From positions 1 through 15,000 of the forward strand of contig JANDJZ010000552.1 in the NCBI GenBank assembly GCA_027943245.1: 15,000 nt of DNA. The letters are read 5' to 3'. The translations under genes and the position numbers were made by a program. The notes under the pieces are model-generated. The model had not been told where the DNA came from. It ran no database searches and saw only the letters and a program-made list of their open reading frames with translations. The DNA comes from Acanthamoeba sp. SK_2022b (taxonomy: Eukaryota; Discosea; Longamoebia; Acanthamoebidae). Position 1 is the stretch's first letter, and each line of letters begins with the position of its first letter. Positions 1 to 12,522 of the stretch are shown here, one piece after another.

Positions 1-3547
<3,547 letters not shown>

Positions 3548-3601
3548 GAGCAGCAACCCCCCCCCCCTTGCCGCCTGGTTGGGGCGCAGCTGCGTGTAGT
3601 A

Positions 3602-3607
3602 ATTAAA
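3602..3607 (+). terminator. ATTAAA polyadenylation signal of the kinase gene
   Basis: ATTAAA begins 55 nt after the TAA stop of the kinase/cyclase gene. A run of eleven C (3557-3567) lies between them. ATTAAA is the commonest variant of AATAAA. The short 3' UTR fits a compact genome. Confidence 0.5.
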
Positions 3608-3714
3608 GATGTGTACATTTCTGCCATGTGGCCCCTTCCCTCGCCCCTCTCAGATGTCCTTCACTGAAGTTGTGGAGACAGTTGGTGTTTGTCCGTGCCG
3701 CACGTCTCCTTTGT

Positions 3715-3740
3715 CACACACACACACACACACACACACA
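3715..3740 (+). repeat. (CA)13 microsatellite
   Basis: Thirteen uninterrupted CA units end 7 nt before the ATG of the next gene. The tract ends CACAG/G, so it could also be the 3' end of an intron whose first exon is upstream. ATG 3654 starts a short alternative reading in another frame. Confidence 0.95.
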
Positions 3741-3747
3741 GGAATAT

Positions 3748-4401
3748 ATGGAGCAGCAAGGCAGTAGGAATTGTAGGACAACAGCAGGGGCAGTGCAAGG
3801 CCTCGGGAAGGCGGGCAAGCTGCTGCAACCGCATGAACGCGCACTGGTGGAGAGCGGCGAGCTGCGCAACGTCACGCACCACGGCGCCTCCGCCGTTTGG
3901 CTGGAGGCGGCCTCGAAGCCGGACGCGCCTGGCCGCACGCTGGTCTACCGGCCCATGGGCGACGCGGAAACGCTGCACCTCGTAGCTCACGATCAGTTGC
4001 CCTCCACACAGCCATACCAGGCCATAATCGAGGGCGAGGCCGGCCGTCGCTATGCCGAGAAGTACCTCGCGGGCAAGAAATGGGTCGACACAGCCCCCAC
4101 CACCGTGGTGGAATTCGATTGCCCGGCGCAATTAATCGAATCACTCTTCGCCCTTCAGCACAAGCCAGAAGACGGGGCCATGTCTATGGGCCTCGGCCAC
4201 AAGGCTGGGGGTGGTCTGCCCCTCTTCAATCAGAGCCTCGCCGACGGCACTACAACGTGGCGAGTGGTAAAGGTCAAGCGTCAGCACAAGGAACGGAAAG
4301 GAAACGAAGCTGGCGACGAGGGAACGCCCCCCTCCCGAGGAGGGCGCGGGCCAGGGCGAGGTGGCCGTGGTGGACGCACAAAGGGCATCAACAAGGCTTA
4401 G
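3748..4401 (+). CDS. Hypothetical protein with RGG/RG-rich C-terminus
   Basis: A single open frame of 217 residues runs from ATG 3748 to TAG 4401. I do not recognise the globular part (about 30-180). It contains an LQPHERALVESGEL segment, a GEAGRRYAEKYLAGKKW segment and a mixed alpha/beta-looking sequence with no catalytic motif I can name. The last 30 residues are an RGG/RG box between basic stretches (HKERK before it, RTKG after it). RGG boxes commonly bind RNA or are arginine-methylated, so an RNA-linked role is possible, but that is inference. The frame stays open upstream without an ATG, so either 3748 is the start or an upstream exon is spliced on at the CACAG border. The gap to the kinase stop is 200 bp. 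Third-position G/C bias supports real coding. Confidence 0.65.
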   Translation: MEQQGSRNCRTTAGAVQGLGKAGKLLQPHERALVESGELRNVTHHGASAVWLEAASKPDAPGRTLVYRPMGDAETLHLVAHDQLPSTQPYQAIIEGEAGRRYAEKYLAGKKWVDTAPTTVVEFDCPAQLIESLFALQHKPEDGAMSMGLGHKAGGGLPLFNQSLADGTTTWRVVKVKRQHKERKGNEAGDEGTPPSRGGRGPGRGGRGGRTKGINKA

Positions 4402-4711
4402 GATTTATCTGAGTATGAGTATTCTGGAGGCCGATAATGGCCCGGGCCCGCAAGCTTCGGTGTTCCTCTCCTCCGTTGTTGGCGAGAGGGCGGGCACTTC
4501 CCCATCCAGCGAGCGGCCCGCAACACTCGCTTCTACCCGGGCTATTATTTGGCCCGGAGCCCCAACTCCTCCCGTCGCATAAGTTGTACGTCAGGCCGGT
4601 TCACCGGTGTCCAAACCCAAACCACCACCAAACAGTGGCCAAAAAACCCCCAAAAAGCGGAGTCTGTGCCGTCGGCTCCCCACGCGAGCGATAGAGAGAA
4701 ACCGAACGCCA
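4402..4711. other. Intergenic region upstream of the dioxygenase gene
   Basis: About 310 bp without a convincing gene. It holds the 3' flank of the RGG-tail gene and presumably the promoter of the dioxygenase gene. A GC-rich inverted repeat, CCGGGC at 4537-4542 and GCCCGG at 4552-4557, is the only structure seen. I found no clear TATA box. Confidence 0.5.
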
Positions 4712-6016
4712 ATGACGCACGCCAGCCTCCGGCCAGGACTGTTCTTCCTCTTCTTCTTCTTCTTCTTGCTCCTCATCCTTCTGCCCGTCCTTGTATTCAC
4801 TCATGACCCACGTACAACGTCGCCCCCTCCCCTCCTCTCTCCTTCCACCATCTAGGGACAGCATTGCCCCTCCCTCCCTCCTGACTCCGAACTACTCTCT
4901 TCTTTCCAATGTGGCCAATGTGCGCAGCGGCGGGCGGCGTGTCGATTGCCAGCTGCGGGCGCAAGCGCAGTGTGGACGGTGGGTCAGTCTCCGCCGCCTC
5001 TGCGTGCGTGCTGGCCCCGGAGATGACAGAGGGTCCCTACTACTGGGAAGACCAGCTCGCGCGACGCAATATCACGTACGTCGGCCAGCCACTAACGATT
5101 CATGTGAATCTCTCTCTCTCTCTGTGGTGTGTGTGTGGTGTGTGTGGTGTGTGTGGCTTACCAACACCCATGCACCACACAGGGAGGGGCGGCCTGGCGT
5201 GCCGCTCATTCTGGAGCTGTCGGTGGTGAATGTGCACACGTGCGAGCCGGTGGCAGAAGCGATCGTGGACATTTGGCATTGCGATGCGTTGGGCCTCTAC
5301 TCGCACTTCACCAGTGCCGGCGTGGGGGGCACTGGGCGCTCGGGCTCCACCGATGACACCACCTTCCTGCGCGGCATCCAACTGACCGACTCGCAGGGCA
5401 AGGCCACCTTTGCATCGCTCTACCCGGGGTTCTACCAGGGTCGCGTCACCCACATCCACGTCAAGGTACCCCCCAGCTTGCGCTAGGTCAACAGTTGCGC
5501 TGCAGTGACACGCGTGTGCGGTGCGGTGTGCTGCCCTGACAGGTCCACCTCAACACAAGTGTGGTCCACACCGGCCAGCTGTTCTTTGACGAGGACCTCA
5601 ACGATGCCATCTACCAGCTGTCCCCCTACACCCAGAACACTGTTGCTCGCACCGCTCTCGCGTCCGACGGCATCTACACGGGTACGACCAACGCCAACGC
5701 TGGCCTGTTCGAAGACGTGCAGCAGATCCAGCCCTCCCTGGGCAACTCTGGCGGGCTCGTGGCCACCCTCACCCTCGGCATCGACCCCACCGCCACCGGC
5801 AATGATGGCAACATTGGATTTCCCGGTGGGGGTCCTCCTGGCGGCCGTCCCCAGACCGATGACGACGACGACGACGATGACGACGACAGTAGTGCAGGAA
5901 ATGCTCTCTCTAGCTTCATCATCATCTCGTTTTCGCTTACCAGCTTCGCGGCCATCATTGGCGGCCTTCTCTGGCTCAAGATTCGCAACGAGCGGGCGAG
6001 CTACGAGAGCCTGTGA
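4712..6016 (+). CDS. Secreted intradiol ring-cleavage dioxygenase, membrane anchored
   Basis: Four exons (4712-4811, 4928-5075, 5183-5465, 5543-6016) give 334 residues. Residues 1-33 form a signal peptide with an almost unbroken Phe/Leu/Ile core. The catalytic domain (about 60-200) matches the extracellular intradiol dioxygenase family: TEGPYY at 67-72, VDIWHCDALGLYS at 111-123, FLRGIQLTD, YPGFYQGR at 163-170, HIHVK at 173-177. The four expected non-haem Fe(III) ligands are present: Y122, Y167, H173, H175. This family opens catechol-type rings between the two hydroxyls. A Gly/Pro segment, a run of Asp residues (coded at about 5858-5888), a hydrophobic helix (about 299-322) and a short basic tail ending SYESL follow, suggesting a type I membrane protein with the enzyme outside. 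ATG 4909 is an alternative start, but the spliced start supplies a signal peptide in matching phase. A role in breaking down plant or microbial aromatics is likely. Confidence 0.85.
5076..5182 (+). repeat. CT and GT simple repeats in a dioxygenase intron
   Basis: The 107-nt intron holds a CT tract (about 5108-5121) followed by tandem GTGTGTGTGG-like units (about 5125-5155). Such low-complexity tracts are common in introns of this window. Confidence 0.8.
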
Positions 6017-6148
6017 AGATTCCCCTCATCGGGGCAAATGAACATATTCTACAATCTTTCTTCGTAATTCTTGGCCAAGAAACGAAACAAGAGAAAGGAG
6101 TTAAATATGAAATGTCTTGGGGAACCGAACAACCAGGAGGAGAAAAGA

Positions 6149-9100
6149 ATGGCCACAGCTGGGCACACGCTGGAGCAGCTTCTGGGACGGTTGAAGGAGC
6201 GGTACGATGCTGACATAGACTCGAAGATACTCAACGTGTACCTTAGCGGCTCCAGGTTTGCGCTCTGCCCCCACACTCCCCTTTTTCTGTTCTGCGCTGT
6301 CTCTGCTCTTGGGCCTCAGTGTGCAAGTTGCATGTGTGGTGTAGGGTGTACGGCACTGCCAATGCACAGTCTGACTGGGACTACATTGTTATCGTGAATG
6401 AGCGCACCACCAACTGCTTTGCCGAAGGTACGCCTGCTTCTTTGGGGGGGGGGGGTCTACGTTCTCGCACTTCATTGCCTCGCGTTCGCCAACGTAGACG
6501 GCGGAGAGAGGTGGACGCCTGACCTGCCGTTCCCGCCATCCAACAATTTGGATGTCTACGAGGACCCTGAGATGAACTTCGACGTCTCCTTCATGACCCT
6601 CGAGCACTTCACTATACTTGTGCGGCTTTTTGGTCTTGACGCTCTTTCTGTCCTTAGGCTAAGATTTGAGCTCACATTATCGCCCACATGCCCTTGCAGT
6701 TGAGAGAGCATCGCTTGTGCGTGCTCGAGTGCCTCTATCTGCCGGAGCAGTTTGTACGGCGCTGCCTTGCACCTTTACCACGTAACACGTCACATGTGCT
6801 GAATGATGAACCGGTCGTGTTTGTCAGGTGTTGCTGGAACGGATGCCGTTCGCGATGAGCCTCGACCTGGATGTGCTTAGGAAAACGGTCTCTTGGGAAG
6901 CCTCGCTCAAGTTTGACCACGCCAAGCGCCGCTTGGCGGAAGGCAAGGCCTACAAAGCACAGAAGGTCCTACACCACTCGTTACCCTTTGCTCACTTTCA
7001 CCTCTGAAACTGACCTCGTGCTTGGACATCAAGCTGATCTGGTTGTCGATTCGCTATCTGGTCTTCACCACCCAATTGGTAGAAAAGGTCGGAGGCTCAT
7101 TTGGGATGAGTATGATTCATCTCGTTGCTTGCCTGGTTCATTAATCATTTGTAAATGCGAGAACAGGGCCGCATCCATGACTTTCAAGCAGCCAACGATC
7201 TCTGGTTGAGTACGGCACCTCTCCCTCCTGCGCCCTGTGCGCACCGCCTTTGCCCGGTTTGACGCTTCCCATCACGGTCCGCTCGCAGGTATTTCGCAGG
7301 CAGAGTTTAAGGACTGGGAGTACGTGGAGGAGAACTTCCGACCCATCTTCAAGGCCAACGACGCTCGGTTCAAGTTGATGCGGTACTGTTCTTCCTTGCT
7401 AGCCGCAACCTTGTTTCGCGAGCACAATACTCTCCAGCAAACTAACACAGCATCTCCAATGCAACCGCTAGAAACTACAACGACTTCTACAGCAAGGACG
7501 ACCTCCAATCCAGCACGTGGCTGGCACTTCGCATGCACCCACCCAGCAACCCGACCCCTAAGTCTGACTTGGTACTGCGTTCTGTGTGTATGACGAGTGT
7601 GATTTTGGGGCTGACGCGTCTGTGGCTATGTGAGAGTAGGTCGTGGGAGTAGCTCACGAGGACAAGGGAAGGACTCACGCGCTCGCTGTCATCAACTACC
7701 TTCGAGAGCATGGGCTGGCCAAGCTCGTCTCCGAATATGCAATCGTTTCGTGCCGGTAAGCCATCCTCATCCCTCACCTCGCCTCCTCTCTCTCTCTCTC
7801 TCTGTTAGTCCGACCGACTCCTGCTGTTGACAGGCACCGAAAGTATCCCAACATCGTCCAACTCTCATCAACCACTTTTACTCCTTTGGTACACCCATTC
7901 GCCGCAAAATCATCATCGGGCTGAGACCATTCTCAACGCCCTCTCCCTTCTTTATTTGTTGTGGCGTGATGCAGGACGAAGTGGGAAGAGGAGCCAAGGC
8001 ACTGATTGTAGATGAAGACGCAGACTGGGAGGTAGTGGCCCAGTCCTACACTCAGGCCAACCACCCCTTTGACAGTGCGCAGGAGGCGCTTGAGTGGGAC
8101 ACTGTCGCTGTCTATGAGAGATTGGGTACGTACGACCTCGAGCCTGTACATAAGTGACTCTCGAGTGGTCGTTGGGCTTACGCTGCGGCCACTTTATGGT
8201 GTCCCCCCCCCACTACTACAGACGGTGCGCTGGCCATTCTCTACCACTACAGGGACGAGTGGCACGTTGCAACTGCACGTACGTGGACTCAGCCTTGGCG
8301 GCTGTCTTTCCCAAAAGGCTGGTTTGAGCTCCGAACTCGCTAAGCTTTTTCGCGCTTAAACCCCATTTTCCCGCCTTAGGCGTGCCTGATGCGGACGAGG
8401 CAGTCTGCTGGAAGAGCCTCTCTGGCGAGGTAATGGCTCTCCCAAAGGTCTGCCGATGTTGGGTCTGGTGTCTGACCGTGTAGCGATGCGGCCCGCAGGT
8501 GCCGCCGAAGCAGGTCTTTAGCAAGAAGTTCTGGGGCACGTGGGCCGCGTTGGGCTACAGCCAGCCGAAGGACAGCACCAAGTGGGTGACCTCGTTGATT
8601 TGGAGCCACTGGGGTTCGTACCAAGCTAATGCGGGTGACCACGCAACAGGTGCTATATGTTTGAGCTCGTGGCTGATGACTTCCGGCGAATCGTACGATA
8701 CGAACCGGCGCGCATTGTCTTGCATGGTGTGCGAGACCTCAACACCCACCTTGAAGAGGATCCCAGCATCGCTGCTGTACGTCTGTTGAGCCACCATTGC
8801 CCTTGCAGACCGTGACCGACCTCGACTTGCGTCGTAGAGCGAGAATGGCTGGGAGTGCGTACACCGCTATCCGGACCTGACCACGCACGACCAGGTTCTC
8901 TGCGCCTCCCAGGGCCTCAACCCATGGCAACAGGTCAGCTTCTCCTCTCCAGTTCCTCCTTGGCTCCTGGCCCTGTGTGCTTATTGATACAAGAAGAGTA
9001 GGCCGGATTTGTGGCTCGAGATGCATTGGGCCAACGTGTCAAGTACCTCTCGCCGCAATACATGGCGTTCTTCATTGCCATGGGGTGGCAGAACAAAGGT

Positions 9101-9555
9101 AAACTCTCTAGGCTCCTCTTAGCCAACAACAACAACACATGCAGTGTAACTGCACACCTTGCCCATGCGCAGGATTCGGTCCGCTGAACCTGGGCGGAGA
9201 GAACTTTGACTTTGACTGCCTGGTGGAGGTGCATCGCTTTGGCACAGAACGCACGTTCCTGCACTTCTTCCCCAAGTGGGCCGAGCTCATGGCCAAGGCT
9301 GCTGCTGAATACGACGAGCTTGTGGCCCGCTTTGACGGCTACTGCGCTCAAGTGCGCGAGGTAACCGAGCAGCGAGAGCTTGCCCAACGCGTCAAGGCCC
9401 TTATGTTGCCCGACAAAACTTGGCTGGCTCTGATCTTCGAGATGAGGAAGGAGGGCTCACGCTCAGCTCGCGCATTCTTTGCATCTCTTTCTCGTTCGCG
9501 CTTTCTCAAGCTGTGGAAGACCCACCTCGCCCTCAAGAGACGTGACAACCCCTAA
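6149..9555 (+). CDS. Pol-beta-type nucleotidyltransferase fused to a degenerate T4 Rnl1-like RNA ligase domain
   Basis: Nineteen exons: 6149-6255, 6345-6427, 6498-6619, 6700-6753, 6828-6965, 7034-7087, 7167-7209, 7289-7382, 7472-7571, 7640-7755, 7834-7888, 7975-8125, 8222-8278, 8380-8429, 8499-8581, 8650-8776, 8838-8933, 9002-9098, 9173-9555. They sum to 2010 nt, 669 residues. The N-terminus is a nucleotidyltransferase: LSGSRVYGT, then SDWD (D46, D48) and the third carboxylate in NFDVSF (D92). From about 288 the protein follows the T4 RNA ligase 1-like fold: YLREHGL, ALIVDE, YERLDGALAILYHYRDEWHVAT, CYMFELV, RIVLHGVR, GFVARD, RVKYLSPQY. Key ligase residues are changed: motif I Lys is R371, motif IV Glu is A511, the second motif V Lys is L526. 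The transferase may be active while the ligase part may only bind RNA or nucleotide. ATG 6149 has a good context; an in-frame ATG at 6107 would add 14 residues. The 7834-7888 exon could end earlier in the same phase. Confidence 0.8.
7788..7803 (+). repeat. CT repeat in an intron
   Basis: An uninterrupted CT run lies in the intron 7756-7833, upstream of the acceptor at 7833, where it can serve as polypyrimidine tract. Confidence 0.85.
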
Positions 9556-10091
9556 ATGAGCGAGGTCATCGCGCGATTGAGGTTGGCGAATAAGACTGAC
9601 TACCCAAGACAAAACTAGAGGCAAAAGTATTTAGATGCAAGGAGGCGAAGTTGGAGATCCTTGTGGCTTTTTACACAACCACAAGCAAATGTCTCCTGCA
9701 CAAGAAGGGTGTGGAGAATGGCGTGGTAATCTCGCTTGTATACCTTGATTTGTGTGGGATAGTCTAGTGGAGAGGAGACTTAGAAACCTCAATGGTCAAA
9801 ACCAAAGCTTTTCAGAGGGCCATCTGATCCTTTGGCGGGCACTCCTTACCATTGAAAGGGGCATGTGTGTCACCTGGTCAGAAGCCAACCACAACCTCTT
9901 CTTAACTATTCAGGAAGAAAGTGTGTAAGAAATCTGCCCAATCAAGAACTTCAAGTTGAAGGGTGACTGTGCAATGATTGGTGTGTTGTTTGGTGTCAAG
10001 CAGTTTGTGATGCCCCTGGTTGTGTTGTTATGAAAACAGTACTGACCACCAGCAATTTGGCAACAGTTCTCACCACCATTGCTAAGCTTCA
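9556..10091. other. A/T-richer region with no confident gene
   Basis: Sequence character changes after the nucleotidyltransferase/ligase stop. No intact gene was found. One + frame from ATG 9635 to TGA at about 10030 reads through about 130 codons with internal stops near 9746 and 9926, including a readable stretch around 9758-9925 (LWRALLTIERGM...). A GTAAGA donor-like site sits at the second stop. It may be a decayed gene or chance. Confidence 0.4.
9635..10030 (+). pseudogene. Possible decayed coding fragment
   Basis: A single frame starts at ATG 9635 and carries two internal stops (about 9746 and 9926) before the final TGA. Random sequence of this length would be expected to hold about six stops, so the openness is only mildly suggestive. 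The second stop overlaps a good splice donor (GTAAGA), so part of it could be an exon instead. No family was recognised. Confidence 0.2.
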
Positions 10092-10576
10092 GGCAGTGTC
10101 CCAAAGGGCAGTATGAGTCCTTGAAAAATTAGCATACGCTTCATACTATATCATTTTGAAGCCCACGAGCTCTTCTACAATATTTGACAAACGAATTCGA
10201 AATCGGACATCATACAACGGAGATATACGATCGTCTTTACTTTTTTGGCGGAACAGTGGGGCGAAATTTACATGTGATGATCTCCTGCCTTGTCACATTC
10301 TTCTACACACAATGTTAAGCATAATTTAGATACAATAACTTACGCTCTATCCAATTGCACAAACAGATGTTCATGTTATGTCCAAGTATCAGAGATAGAG
10401 AATTTATAATACCAATTTTCGAAAAAAGGCGAAATTTTAGGGTTAAATTTCACCCACTGTAAATTAGATTGTGGGCTAACAAAAATAGCTAGACCAAAAC
10501 GGACAGCGGGAAACCTCATTTTGGGGGTGGATAAAGGGGTGAGCAAGGGTTGTTTCAAGGTCGTGCACCCCAAGTA
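10092..10576 (+). repeat. Long direct repeat, copy 1 (about 485 bp)
   Basis: It starts at GGCAGTGTCCC and ends at GCACCCCAAGTA. It matches 11703-12168 along its whole length in the same orientation, at roughly 80-85% by eye with a few small gaps. Long identical blocks include the TATCATTTTGAAGCCCACGA segment and a block around 10216-10238. It has no long open frame. It lies 3' of the minus-strand chromodomain gene. Confidence 0.93.
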
Positions 10577-10849
10577 TGGGACCAGTTGTACTGCCCCTCA
10601 CACAGTGCACACTCTGAAATCAAGCTCTAACTCTGCATGTGTGTCTCTGTTTTGCATGTGATATGGTGCGTTGTGTTCAGCACATCAAGGGCTATGCAAC
10701 CCCCAATATGTATGTTGGCTATTGTTGAGCAGGACTTGGTGTTTTTGGGAGTATACCTGGGAGTCTCCTTGCCTCTTTTTCCCCTCCCCCAGCTATTAAG
10801 CATTGTAAATATACTATAGCTTACGCTCTAGGGTAATCAAGTTTATTAT
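10577..10849. other. Spacer between repeat copy 1 and the chromodomain gene
   Basis: About 270 bp with no gene seen. A CTTACGCTCTA string at about 10820 echoes one inside repeat copy 1 (about 10340). The right end holds the poly(A) signal of the minus-strand gene. Confidence 0.5.
10842..10847 (-). terminator. AATAAA polyadenylation signal of the chromodomain gene
   Basis: On the minus strand, AATAAA follows the predicted TAA stop (10850-10852) by two bases. Its position after an independently predicted last exon supports the spliced gene model. Confidence 0.65.
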
Positions 10850-11612
10850 TTACAGCATTTTAAAACAAGACACCACAATGCCAGGCACATATATTGCCAT
10901 GGCTGGAGAGAGAGGGGGAAAACTGATTTAAGCCACTTTGTTTGATTTTGATAGTTGTGAATGTGCCTAGATCTTACCTGGCAGTTGCATGTTGAAAAGC
11001 ATATTTTTCCAGATTTTTCTCTAAACGCACAAGGCCACAAAGTGATAATTGTTCTTAGACTTACCAGCCCTAATAAGACTTGAGAGATGGATGATAGGAA
11101 GAAGAAAAAAACAATGGAGTTGTAGGTCTATATTATCATTCTTTCTTGGGACCCAAGAGAATTACCTCAAGGTTGGGCTTGAGGAATTCCTCCACACATT
11201 CCAGGGCATTCCCCATCTGGTCAAAGTCCTCCCAGGTGTTGAACTCAGTGGGGTAGCCTTCCCACTTGACCCAGACCTCAAGCTTGCCATCCTCACTATT
11301 GATCCTCATGTCTTGAATCGCTTCCACTTGATCCTCTTTCTTGTTGTTGTTGAAGTTGTGGTCGTTGTCAGAGTTCATCTCTTCTTCTTCTTCTTCTTCT
11401 TCATCTTCTGCTTCTTCCTCTTCCTCTTCTGCTTCTTCCTCTTCTTCCTCTTCCTCCTCAAGCAGCCTGGCACTCTTTCTTTTGTGGCCAGACATGCTTT
11501 CCCACTCTGCATCATCAGCAGTTTCTCTAGCCTTCCTCTTTTCCACATCAACTCTCTGGACTTTTCCCTCAGAGGTGATGGCACCAAGCATCTTCTTTTC
11601 CATCTCAGACAT
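10850..11612 (-). CDS. Acidic chromodomain protein, 180 residues
   Basis: Three minus-strand exons are proposed: 11612-11166, 11020-10978 and 10902-10850 (447+43+53 nt). Support: a GAG/GTAATT donor, a TTTAG acceptor, a GTAAGA donor, a strong CT-rich acceptor and a poly(A) signal after the stop. Without splicing, exon 1 reads on for nine residues to a stop ending at 11136. Residues 1-50 are charged, with a basic GHKRKSAR patch; 52-78 are nearly all Glu. The chromodomain is residues 95-149: VEAIQDMRI, VWVKWEGYP, NTWEDF, VEEFLK. Chromodomains read methylated lysines in chromatin. The cage residues W117 and Y120 are present, but the first aromatic, normally in the EYVVE strand, is D94, so standard H3K9me or H3K27me binding is uncertain. 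The gene lies between two long direct repeats, diverging from the recombinase gene, which suggests it belongs to a mobile element. Confidence 0.75.
11386..11460. repeat. TTC/CTC trinucleotide tract coding for polyglutamate
   Basis: An imperfect run of TTC and CTC triplets on the + strand is GAA/GAG on the minus strand, coding the Glu-rich run of the chromodomain protein. It also makes a misleading poly-Ser open frame on the + strand. Confidence 0.9.
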
Positions 11613-11692
11613 GGTTTTGTGGTCACCTGCTGTGACCTTGGCAGAGTTGGCCAGGTGAAGAGTACCCTTGTGTTTTTTGTGGAGATCATGTC

Positions 11693-11704
11693 TTAGGGTT
11701 AGGG
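11693..11704 (+). other. Two telomere-type units at the repeat border
   Basis: TTAGGGTTAGGG spans the left border of repeat copy 2. Two units could be chance, but their position at a repeat edge is notable. Confidence 0.4.
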
Positions 11705-12168
11705 CAGTGTCCCGAAGGGCAGTATGAGTCCTTGAAAAAGTAACATACCCTTTATACTATATCATTTTGAAGCCCACGAGCTCCTCTACAAGACTTAACG
11801 ATCCAATTTGAAATCGGACATCATACAACTGAGATATACGATCGTCTTTACTTTTTAGCTGAAACAGTGGGGCGAAATTCACATCTGATGATCTCCTGCC
11901 TTGACACATTCTTTTATACACAATATTAAGCATGATTTAGATACAATAACTTACGTTCTATCTAATAGCACAAACAAATATTCATGATATATCCAAGTAT
12001 TAGAGATAGAGAATTTACAATACTAATTTTTGATATAGGGCGAAAAGTTTGTTCAAATTAGATTGGTGAGCTAACCCAATAATAGCTAGACACAAATGGA
12101 CAGCAGGAAACCTCATTTTGGGGGCAAGTAAAGGGATCCAAGTGTTTTGGGGGAGGGCACCCCAAGTA
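11703..12168 (+). repeat. Long direct repeat, copy 2 (about 466 bp)
   Basis: Second copy of the repeat at 10092-10576, same orientation, with one larger gap near 12045. It sits between the start of the chromodomain gene (minus) and the recombinase gene (plus), so it may act as a shared two-way promoter. If trimmed to TG...CA ends it could resemble an LTR, but I see no primer-binding site, no target duplication and no reverse transcriptase. Confidence 0.93.
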
Positions 12169-12522
12169 CAAGAAGCTGCTTTGGCAGGCAGTGTCTGTAC
12201 AGAGAGTTAAGGGGGCAGTACAGCTGTACAGCCTGCTATAAGTTGGTTCATTAAGGAAGCTGGGGAGTGCATTTAAGGGGGCAGTAGTAGGTGAAAACCA
12301 GACAATCATGTGGCTCTTGCTTTCTTCTCATGTAGGCACAAAATGATGATTGGTTGACTCTCCACATAAAAGGCCATCACCTGGCCCATTGTTTTCTTTC
12401 TTCACCAAACTACTCCTCTCTCTTCTTTCTCCAACCAACCAACCCAACCAACCAACCAACCATCTTACCTACCCATCTACCTACCTACTTGCCAACCAAA
12501 CAACCTGTCTTGACCTGACACC
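12169..12522 (+). promoter_or_regulatory. Upstream region of the recombinase gene
   Basis: This gene-free stretch holds two copies of TTAAGGGGGCAGTA (12207-12220 and 12273-12286), a 12-bp perfect palindrome GTACAGCTGTAC (12218-12229), a TATA-like ACATAAAAGG (12364-12373) and a pyrimidine and AACC-rich leader (about 12400-12500) before ATG 12523. The TATA-like site would place the transcription start near the CT-rich stretch at about 12395. The repeats could be recombinase or transcription factor sites; this is inference. Confidence 0.5.

Noticed and set aside
4537..4557. GC-rich inverted repeat as a transcription terminator
   Set aside because: Hairpin terminators of this type are bacterial; this is nuclear eukaryotic DNA, and six-base arms are expected by chance in GC-rich sequence.
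4791..5486. Unspliced open frame over the dioxygenase N-terminus
   Set aside because: It reads in the wrong frame up to about 5180 and joins the enzyme frame only by chance; the spliced model has signal peptide, TEGPYY and matching phases.
9910..10104. Minus-strand 64-codon open frame
   Set aside because: No motif or coding bias, and it overlaps the start of a noncoding repeat; most likely chance.
11341..11658. Plus-strand open frame rich in serine
   Set aside because: It is the antisense reading of the polyglutamate codons of the chromodomain gene.
10092..12168. LTR retrotransposon with the long direct repeats as LTRs
   Set aside because: There is no reverse transcriptase, protease or RNase H, no target-site duplication and no clear primer-binding site; the internal gene is a reverse-oriented, intron-containing chromodomain gene.
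12058..12309. Minus-strand 83-codon open frame
   Set aside because: It straddles the end of repeat copy 2 and the recombinase promoter, with no recognisable domain.
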